From Planctomycetota bacterium (GTDB lineage Bacteria; Planctomycetota; Planctomycetia; Pirellulales; Pirellulaceae): a stretch of DNA of 16,175 bases. Both the position numbers and the translations under genes were made by a program. Positions 1-4,109 of the stretch are shown here, piece after piece; within the stretch, counting starts at the first letter, position 1; each line of letters begins with the position of its first letter. The stretch covers positions 1-16,175 of the forward strand of contig JAPLNJ010001061.1 of assembly GCA_026692885.1 (NCBI GenBank), in the 5' to 3' direction. The notes beneath the pieces were generated by a model. That model did no database searches, was not told the origin of the DNA, and saw only the letters and a list, made by a program, of their open reading frames with translations.

Positions 1-182
1 AGCCACTGGGCGAACTTGCGCACGGCGCGGAGGTAGGATTCATGCGTCGGCTCGGCCAGGCCGGCCAGCTGCATGTCCTGGAGCATCTGCTGAGCGAGGG
101 GGGTGAGGGGAATCCCTTTTCGCCGAGCGGGGGTGGACGAGGGGCGCACGGGTCGGCTAGAATTGGGGGCACGACGGGTCAT
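1..182 (-). CDS. Tyrosine recombinase/integrase, N-terminal part (cut by window edge)
   Basis: The 60 visible codons start at an ATG whose first base is 182, preceded by a good ribosome site (AGGAG about 9 nt upstream). After a Pro/Arg/Ser-rich leader comes LTPLAQQMLQDMQLAG, then EPTHESYLRAVRKFAQW. This is the N-terminal SAM-like DNA-binding (core-binding) domain of tyrosine recombinases; the catalytic R-H-R-Y part lies outside the window. The wording (MLxDMQLxGL...T.ESYLRAV) resembles the integrases that accompany IS91-family transposases more than classical IntI N-termini, which lack the QMLxDMQ phrase. Its position is nevertheless that of an integron integrase: divergent from, and directly beside, an array of attC-like sites. 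Recombinase identity is fairly sure; the subtype is open. Confidence 0.8.
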   Translation of the reverse strand, partial: MTRRAPNSSRPVRPSSTPARRKGIPLTPLAQQMLQDMQLAGLAEPTHESYLRAVRKFAQW

Positions 183-353
183 GGGCAGGTACTCCTGAGA
201 AAGCCTCCGCGGACGCTGCGTGCCGAAGTGGCGCGCGGGAATCCGTCGCGGTCAGGAGAACTGTGCGTTGCGGGATGTGTGAGAGCAAAGAAATGTCTGT
301 CGTTGGCCGTGCTGATTCGTCAGGCAGCACGGGTCCGCCGCGACAGCGGCTTA
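183..353. other. Intergenic stretch between recombinase and array; expected attI position
   Basis: There is no gene here. It carries the ribosome site of the divergent recombinase and, in an integron, would hold attI and the cassette promoter Pc. I found no convincing GTTRRRY core (GTTGGCC near 302 and GTTGCGG near 268 both deviate) and no clear promoter pair. The 5' boundary of the first cassette cannot be placed. Its R'' box would predict a start of TTCAAG after G, and that string is absent. Confidence 0.3.
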
Positions 354-443
354 CTTGAACTAGCGGATGGACCACAGCGGCCGACATGGTCCGGGATTGA
401 ATCAAGGCGGATGCCGGCCGCGTGGTCATCCGTGTCGTTACGA
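354..443 (+). other. attC-like recombination site a
   Basis: R'' is CTTGAAC (354-360) and R' is GTTACGA (437-443). The arms 364-387 and 411-432 pair as a 22-bp stem with two single unpaired bases on the 5' arm (G at 369/370, A at 376), one A-C mismatch (384/414) and a 23-nt loop. Spacers between boxes and stem are 3 nt and 4 nt. The geometry matches site c almost base for base. R'' and R' share only the AAC/GTT core, so the upstream cassette was probably not born with the current R' neighbour. The predicted crossover is between 437 and 438. Confidence 0.75.
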
Positions 444-736
444 TTCCTGTCCCCGTGTGCTGAATGGACCGGTCGGTGGTGGGGCATCGTCGGCCGGCGT
501 GCATGGCCATAAGGGCCGTTTGCGGCGCACAAGTCAACCGGCAGGGAAGGGCACGCCACTGACGGTGCTCAAGTCTGTCACGATGGAAGGCCAGATGGTC
601 GGCGGCTGGATCAAACGCTTGCCGTCTGGCCCCGGTTGATGGCCGCTCGCCGGGCAGCGCGGTATACTGACCGCGACAAACAAAGCCAAGCTCGCCCACG
701 GCTCCACGCTCGGCGGCGTGGCGCGGAACGGGTATG
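444..736 (+). repeat. Cassette leader repeat, copy 1 (5' part of cassette 2)
   Basis: A non-coding leader, nearly identical in long blocks to 1460-1706, starts immediately after the predicted crossover of site a and ends at the shared GAACGGGTAT. Copy 1 has about 40 extra nucleotides (around 545-583) that copy 2 lacks. Several GC-rich inverted repeats are present (for example around 495-520). Both strands have open frames through it, but neither shows a ribosome site or protein-like conservation between the two copies. It probably provides the promoter/5' UTR of the toxin-antitoxin genes starting at 818. The rest of the gap, 737-817, is unique sequence ending in the GGAGG ribosome site. Confidence 0.7.
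663..668 (+). promoter_or_regulatory. Possible -10 element (TATACT) in cassette leader
   Basis: TATACT is conserved in both leader copies (here and at 1634-1639), 150 nt upstream of the antitoxin start. A TTGATG at 636-641 is the nearest -35-like hexamer, but the 21-nt spacer is longer than usual. Toxin-antitoxin cassettes in integrons normally carry their own promoter, which is the reason to look here. The call is weak. Confidence 0.3.
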
Positions 737-817
737 GATTCCACGGCGCTGCATCTTCGCGTACACTGTATGCTGTTGGGAGCCAAGCCCGACCCATGAT
801 CCCCTTCGGAGGATGCC

Positions 818-1039
818 ATGATTCAAACTGTGGAAGCTGTCGTTGATGAACACGGAAAGGTCCAGTTGTTGGAGGCGATCGAATTGACCGTCCCACGACG
901 CGCTCTGGTCACCATCCTCGATGAACGACCGACCCCCTTTGCTGACGAAACCGCGTTGTTGAGCGAAGCCGCATTGGCCGAAGATTGGGACCGACCCGAG
1001 GAGGACGTGGCGTGGTCACACCTGCAGTCGGCGAAGTAG
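818..1039 (+). CDS. MazE-like antitoxin of a type II toxin-antitoxin pair
   Basis: The product is 73 aa, starting at an ATG with GGAGG five nt upstream. The N-terminal half (TVEAVVDEHGKVQLLEAIEL then RRALVTILDE) has the beta-strand pattern of the small AbrB/DUF2281-like antitoxins found beside PemK/MazF toxins. The C-terminal half is acidic (LLSEAALAEDWDRPEEDVAW), as expected for the tail that wraps the toxin. The last 28 nt overlap the toxin start, so the two are translationally coupled with antitoxin first. The role inferred from the family is to bind DNA with the N-terminus and neutralise the downstream RNase, and the complex usually represses its own promoter. In an integron array such pairs are thought to stabilise neighbouring cassettes. 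The gene lies alone with its toxin between attC sites a and b. Confidence 0.8.
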   Translation: MIQTVEAVVDEHGKVQLLEAIELTVPRRALVTILDERPTPFADETALLSEAALAEDWDRPEEDVAWSHLQSAK

Positions 1040-1353
1040 TCCTTGTTCGGTTCCCGTTTTCCGACCTGTCGCAGTCGAAACTCAGACCGGCCGTCTGTTT
1101 GGCGGACGCTGGGCGTGGCGACTGGGTCTTGTGCCAGATTACGAGCAACGCCTATGGGGATTCTCGGGCCATCCCTCTCGATGATCCCGATTTCGTCTCG
1201 GGAGGGTTGAAGGTGGTAAGTTACTCGCGACCCGCGAAGCTGTTCACGGCCCATGAACGGTTGATCGCCAAATCCGTGGGCAAGTTACGCGATGACACGC
1301 TTCGCCGAGTGGTTGATGCCGTGGTGATACTGTTGCAAATAGGTATTCCCTGA
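1012..1353 (+). CDS. MazF/PemK-family toxin (endoribonuclease)
   Basis: The product is 113 aa. I chose the GTG at 1012 because GAGGAGG (998-1004) sits 7 nt upstream and the family's first strand (VGEVVLVRFPFSD) follows at once; a TTG at 985 is in frame but has no ribosome site. Family marks are the N-terminal G-E-V-V-L-V-x-F-P-F-S-D, the KLRPAVCLAD strand with the Arg-Pro that MazF/PemK toxins use near the active site, the central ITSN, and the C-terminal SYSRPAKLFTAHERLI...GKL segment. Known MazF proteins are dimers that cleave mRNA or tRNA at short motifs; the cut site of this one cannot be read from sequence. The stop TGA (1351-1353) lies within the R'' box of attC site b, so gene and recombination site are packed together as in typical cassettes. 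Length is normal for the family, so it is probably intact. Confidence 0.85.
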   Translation: MVTPAVGEVVLVRFPFSDLSQSKLRPAVCLADAGRGDWVLCQITSNAYGDSRAIPLDDPDFVSGGLKVVSYSRPAKLFTAHERLIAKSVGKLRDDTLRRVVDAVVILLQIGIP

Positions 1354-1459
1354 ACGTGTCCCCGGCGGCGCCGAATCAAAGTGGGCACCGGAGCCGCGAT
1401 CCGGGCATGGAAAAATGGAAACGTCATCCGGCGCGGCCCGGTGACGCCGGTCGTTACGA
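1349..1459 (+). other. attC-like recombination site b (long, less regular)
   Basis: R'' is CCTGAAC (1349-1355), overlapping the toxin stop codon, and R' is GTTACGA (1453-1459). The outer stem pairs 1362-1373 with 1439-1450 (one mismatch, one G-T). An inner hairpin pairs 1393-1398 with 1432-1437 and 1401-1404 with 1428-1431, with AT bulged. The two single-base bulges of the other sites are not clearly present. Its ~111 nt fall within the known attC size range. The position, and the return of the leader repeat directly after its R', are the best support. Crossover is predicted between 1453 and 1454. Confidence 0.55.
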
Positions 1460-1706
1460 TTTCTGTCCCGGTGTGCTGAATGGACCGGTCGCTGGTGGGG
1501 CATCGTCGGCCGGCGTGCATGGCCAGAAGGGCTGCTCGCGGCGCACAAGTCAGTCGGCATGGAAGGCCAGATGGCCCGCGGCTGGGTCAAACGCTTGCCG
1601 GCTGCCCTGATGGGCGCTCGCCGGGCAGCGCGGTATACTGACGGCGACAAACAAACCCAAGCTCGCCCGCGGCTCCACGCTCGGCGGCGTGGCGCGGAAC
1701 GGGTAT
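1460..1706 (+). repeat. Cassette leader repeat, copy 2 (gene-less cassette 3)
   Basis: Second copy of the leader at 444-736, again beginning just after an attC crossover and again ending at GAACGGGTAT. Instead of genes, only 18 nt follow before attC site c, so the whole cassette (1454-1808, 355 nt) is leader plus attC. No open frame with a ribosome site is present on either strand. It could be a cassette that lost its genes by internal deletion, a promoter-only cassette, or a source of a small RNA. Together with the flanking attC sites it accounts for the gene-free gap 1354-1858. Confidence 0.7.
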
Positions 1707-1724
1707 CGAGGGCGTAAAAGAACA

Positions 1725-1814
1725 TCGTAACCATCGGATGAACCACAGGCGGCGGCATGGTCCGGGATGGAAATAGGCTGGATGACGCCGCCGTGGTCAT
1801 CCGGGTCGTTAGGC
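1725..1814 (+). other. attC-like recombination site c
   Basis: R'' is TCGTAAC (1725-1731) and R' is GTTAGGC (1808-1814), the latter a full match to the GTTRRRY core. Arms 1735-1758 and 1782-1803 form a 22-bp stem with two unpaired A residues on the 5' arm (1741/1742 and 1747) and one G-A mismatch (1755/1785). Spacers are CAT and GGTC. R'' is the exact reverse complement of GTTACGA, the sequence formed by joining G to the first bases of this same cassette (1454-1459), as expected for a circularised cassette. Confidence 0.8.
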
Positions 1815-1858
1815 CAAGCAAACGTCCGCTGTGATTCCCGTTACCATGGACACCGCAA

Positions 1859-3007
1859 ATGGATGCTACAGCCCCAAGCACCCCGCAATTCGCCGTCTTC
1901 TACGGCTACCAGTTTACCACTCGCCAGTTTGATCCCGAGCTGCTGAAAGAGACCCTTGCGGACGCATGCAAGCAAGCTGAGGCAATCGTTGCTCGCCAGC
2001 ACGGGATTACGGTTGCTATTGTCGCAAAGCGGTTCGAACCGGTCGTGGGTGGCCTTCTGTTGGGAGAGTTGAAGGAGGCCATTGAATCGTCGGTACTCTG
2101 CGTGTTTGAAGTGTCTGATCGCAATCCGAACGTATTCCTAGAGGCTGGATATGCCATGGCCGAAAGGAAGCGTGTCGTGTTGATGGTGAATTCGGAGGCA
2201 CAGAACGAGATCCCGTCGGATGTGAAAGGTATAACGTACCTTCCGTACGAGAAAACCAATCTTCGCAAGTCACTCGACATTTTGGCCAACATCGTAGCTG
2301 ACGAGGTGTGGCGTCACATTGCACAGCGGCCTCTCGAACAGTGGTTCTGGGAACCAATCGTATCGTCACCTGTCGACGTCTTTCTGGGGCGGACCTCGGA
2401 AGATAATTTCTCATGGGGTGATGTGTTCGCCTTGGACACCATTCGCACACATCTCCAAAAGCAGGAAATGCTCCGTCTGAACCTCGAAAGTGAGATCAGA
2501 GGCAATATCCTGGAACGTAATGTCATTTCGATCGGCGGACCACGACGAAACGGAATAACCAAGTCCCTTCTCGATGTTATCAGCGGCAGAACGCGCTATT
2601 GTTTTTTGGATGCGAACGATCCGCAGCACGGCGAGCTAGTCCAGGAAAAGAATCTTCGCGATCCTTACGTCATCTACAACAAGGAGAGTCGCCAGTGCTT
2701 TGCGGCTGAGGTCAATTTCGTAGATCAGCCACGCACCTTCACGACCGGAAAAGACTTTGGGCTTGTCTATCGGCTAACTAATCCACATATGGCAAACGTA
2801 AGGTGGTTGCTTTTTGCCGGAATTAGCCGAGCGGGCACGCTCGCATGCCTTGAGGCAATGGTGAATGCTCGAACGCTTTCGCAGGTCCGAGAAAGGCTCG
2901 AACAGCAAGGAGGCAACGTAGAGGCCGATGTCGAGATTCTGTTTGAAACGCTGATCGTGAACGGGCGAGGTATTGGAAGCTCGCCTAATGACGTCCACGC
3001 TTTGTAG
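1859..3007 (+). CDS. TIR-like nucleotide-binding protein with unassigned C-terminal domain (integron cassette 4)
   Basis: The product is 382 aa. Residues ~11-150 read as a TIR/nucleoside-deoxyribosyltransferase-like Rossmann domain: strand FAVFYGYQF, helix, VAIVAKRF, then VLCVFEVSDRNPNVFLEAGYA (81-98) and RVVLMVN (105-111). E95 in NPNVFLE-GYA is where this superfamily keeps its catalytic glutamate. The C-terminal ~170 residues have VISIGGPRRN (222-231) and DFGLVYRLTNP (299-309) followed by LLFAGISRAGT (317-327). I think I have seen this GG-P-x-N / D-x-G-L-x-x-R-x-x-N-P / AGI...GT pattern as a sensor-like module in multidomain bacterial proteins but cannot name it. No membrane segment is apparent. 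No clear ribosome site precedes the ATG at 1859, 51 nt into the cassette. GC is visibly lower than in the flanking chromosome. An NAD- or nucleotide-processing defence or signalling role is inference only. Confidence 0.6.
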   Translation: MDATAPSTPQFAVFYGYQFTTRQFDPELLKETLADACKQAEAIVARQHGITVAIVAKRFEPVVGGLLLGELKEAIESSVLCVFEVSDRNPNVFLEAGYAMAERKRVVLMVNSEAQNEIPSDVKGITYLPYEKTNLRKSLDILANIVADEVWRHIAQRPLEQWFWEPIVSSPVDVFLGRTSEDNFSWGDVFALDTIRTHLQKQEMLRLNLESEIRGNILERNVISIGGPRRNGITKSLLDVISGRTRYCFLDANDPQHGELVQEKNLRDPYVIYNKESRQCFAAEVNFVDQPRTFTTGKDFGLVYRLTNPHMANVRWLLFAGISRAGTLACLEAMVNARTLSQVRERLEQQGGNVEADVEILFETLIVNGRGIGSSPNDVHAL

Positions 3008-3014
3008 GTACAGG

Positions 3015-3100
3015 GCATAACCGGATGCAATCGAGCGGCGGTTGCGTCTAGCGGTGTGGATGGTCCACCCGTCGCCGCCGATTGATCCCTATCGTTCGGC
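3015..3100 (+). other. attC-like recombination site d
   Basis: R'' is GCATAAC (3015-3021), 7 nt after the TAG of the TIR-like gene, and R' is GTTCGGC (3094-3100). Arms 3023-3040 and 3073-3088 form a 16-bp stem with two unpaired bases on the 5' arm (G3027, A3034), the same spacing as site e. A terminal hairpin GTGGA/TCCAC (3056-3060/3064-3068) fills the loop. The 5' spacer is only 1 nt against 5 nt on the 3' side, which is unusual. The C at position 4 of R' deviates from GTTRRRY. Confidence 0.7.
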
Positions 3101-3145
3101 TCCAGTGGCCCCTAGTCGGCACTTCGGCTTAAGGAGACCTTTACG

Positions 3146-3514
3146 ATGGATCCCGACGTGATTTCCCTTGGTCTTGGCGGATTAACTCCGCTGGTCGATC
3201 CCTTGACTGAGCGCACGAATCTAGCCGACGCGCGGAATAAGATCTCGAGCCTTCGGGATGCGGTGGCGGACCTCGAGCGCCACGTGGACAAACAGGCTAC
3301 CCTCCTGCAGGCGATGTATTCCTTGCTTTCGGAGCGTCTTGGGCTGACGGAGGCCGAATTGCTGGCGCGGTTCCAACAGATCGACGCGGGGCGCGGCGAA
3401 AGCAACGCGGCAATCATGTGTGCGGAATGTGGCAGGCCGGTTGATCTACGACACAATCGCTGTCTGTATTGCGGTGCGGCGCGTCAGGTCAAATCGGCGT
3501 TCGAGTTGCTGTAA
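3146..3514 (+). CDS. Small coiled-coil protein with C-terminal zinc ribbon (integron cassette 5)
   Basis: The product is 122 aa. The ATG at 3146 has AAGGAG about 9 nt upstream, so translation looks strong and independent. Residues ~24-80 are predicted helical with a heptad feel (ARNKISSLRDAVADLERHV, then LLQAMYSLLSERLGLTEAEL), suggesting a coiled coil or helical hairpin and oligomerisation. The C-terminus has a treble-clef/zinc-ribbon style CxxC...CxxC (C92, C95, C106, C109: MCAECGRPVD then RCLYCGAAR). I do not recognise a named family. Similar short proteins that end in one zinc ribbon are common orphan cassette genes. No signal peptide or membrane segment. It is the only gene between attC sites d and e, and the TAA is 12 nt before R'' of site e. 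Reality of the gene is well supported; function is unknown. Confidence 0.75.
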   Translation: MDPDVISLGLGGLTPLVDPLTERTNLADARNKISSLRDAVADLERHVDKQATLLQAMYSLLSERLGLTEAELLARFQQIDAGRGESNAAIMCAECGRPVDLRHNRCLYCGAARQVKSAFELL

Positions 3515-3526
3515 GATGCGGGCGAA

Positions 3527-3619
3527 GCCGAACTATGAAGGATGCAGGCGCGCGGGGGTAAGGTGGGTTGCCGGTGGTGGCGTCTTCCCGTCCCCGCCGC
3601 CTGATCCTGGTCGTTCGGC
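3527..3619 (+). other. attC-like recombination site e (last site of the array)
   Basis: R'' is GCCGAAC (3527-3533) and R' is GTTCGGC (3613-3619), exact reverse complements. Arms 3540-3558 and 3591-3607 pair for 17 bp (last a G-T) with two unpaired bases on the 5' arm (G3544, C3551). Spacers are 6 and 5 nt. The stem plan GGAT, bulged G, six pairs, bulged base, GCGG is shared with site d and nearly with a and c. No further attC follows. Confidence 0.8.
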
Positions 3620-3822
3620 CCCGGCCCTGCGAGGCATCGCAACGGTCGCGGAGCGACGAGGAGGTGGCGCGCCGCTGGTGGAATCTGTTTCCAGGACGCA
3701 AGACCGAAGGCGACACGCCGGCCGAACCGGAGCCTCACGAATTGGCAACGCTCTTGGCGGATGGCGAGGCGTTACTCGAACGGCGGCAGCGGCTGTCGAG
3801 CATCTCCTGGCTGATGCGATGA
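3601..3822 (+). pseudogene. Fragment of REP-associated tyrosine (Y1) transposase
   Basis: The in-frame segment reads SDEEVARRWWNLFPGRK, then AEPEPHELATLLADGEALLE, then RRQRLSSISWLMR before a stop at 3820-3822. This is the middle of the large Y1_Tnp/REP-associated transposases I recall from planctomycetes (SDEEVARRWW...ISWFMRCLAEPIARRAN). The HUH (His-x-His) strand upstream and the catalytic Tyr helix and C-terminal part downstream are missing, and no ribosome site or sensible start exists, so it is a dead remnant. The preceding LILVVRPRP could be the strand after the HUH motif; if so, homology runs into the 3' arm of attC site e. It marks the right end of the array and may be the scar of an insertion that truncated it. 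Confidence 0.7.
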
Positions 3823-3917
3823 TGACAGGACCCTGATCATCGCGGAAATCCGGTGACGCAAGTTCCAAGGGCAGGCAGGAAGAGAAGTATTGGACACCCA
3901 CCCCGGTGGGGGAACAA

Positions 3918-3957
3918 GCAGAATGAGCAGAATGATGGGGGCAGAATCAGGCAGAAT
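3918..3957. repeat. Four GCAGAAT heptamers and adjacent hairpin in the 3823-4109 spacer
   Basis: GCAGAAT occurs at 3918, 3927, 3941 and 3951, spaced 9, 14 and 10 nt. Just left is a perfect small hairpin, CCCACC-CC-GGTGGG (3897-3910). Nothing else is recognisable in the 287-nt spacer between the transposase fragment and the end of the kinase gene. Clusters of this kind (GGCAGAAT repeats) occur, to my recollection, as dispersed non-coding repeats in several bacterial phyla; the function is unknown. Confidence 0.55.
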
Positions 3958-4109
3958 TCGGCCTTGTGATTCTCCTGCCAACGTGGTTCGCCGGGCTCCG
4001 GAGGTTTGCGAGGCGGGAACTCGGAGCATCCCCACTCTTCGCGAGGGTAAACCGTCGGCTACCCGTCGCTCGCGGTCGTCGGATGAACGTGTTCCCCATG
4101 CATTCGGGT

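Larger units (their letters stand above)
354..3619 (+). mobile_element. Integron-type gene cassette array (four complete cassettes, five attC-like sites)
   Basis: Five attC-like palindromes separate short, same-strand gene units. Predicted crossovers (G^TT of each R' box) give cassette 2 at 438-1453 (toxin-antitoxin), cassette 3 at 1454-1808 (no gene), cassette 4 at 1809-3094 (TIR-like protein) and cassette 5 at 3095-3613 (zinc-ribbon protein). Cassette lengths of about 355-1290 nt, one gene unit each, all genes oriented away from a divergent tyrosine recombinase, and a palindrome just after each stop codon are the known integron layout. Four of the five sites have their two unpaired bases on the 5' arm only, which is the known polarity of attC (L'' longer than L'). 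An array without a functional IntI would be called a CALIN. A non-integron repeat family moved by another recombinase is the main alternative. Confidence 0.75.

Noticed and set aside
183..353. attI site
   Set aside because: Expected by position, but the only GTT strings (GTTGCGG, GTTGGCC) deviate from GTTRRRY and nothing around them is symmetrical, so I do not call it.
1285..1881. 198-codon open frame on the minus strand across cassette 3
   Set aside because: It is antisense to the leader repeat and two attC sites, has no ribosome site, and is rich in Arg/Pro/Ser as GC-rich shadow frames are. A related frame occurs opposite leader copy 1 only because the DNA is repeated.
354..3619. CRISPR array
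   Set aside because: The repeated units are long, imperfect, structurally rather than sequence conserved, and separated by gene-sized spacers of unequal length.
3721..3727. GCCGAAC, a possible R'' box of a sixth attC
   Set aside because: It lies in conserved transposase coding sequence (AEPEP) and no stem or complementary GTTCGGC follows at attC distance.
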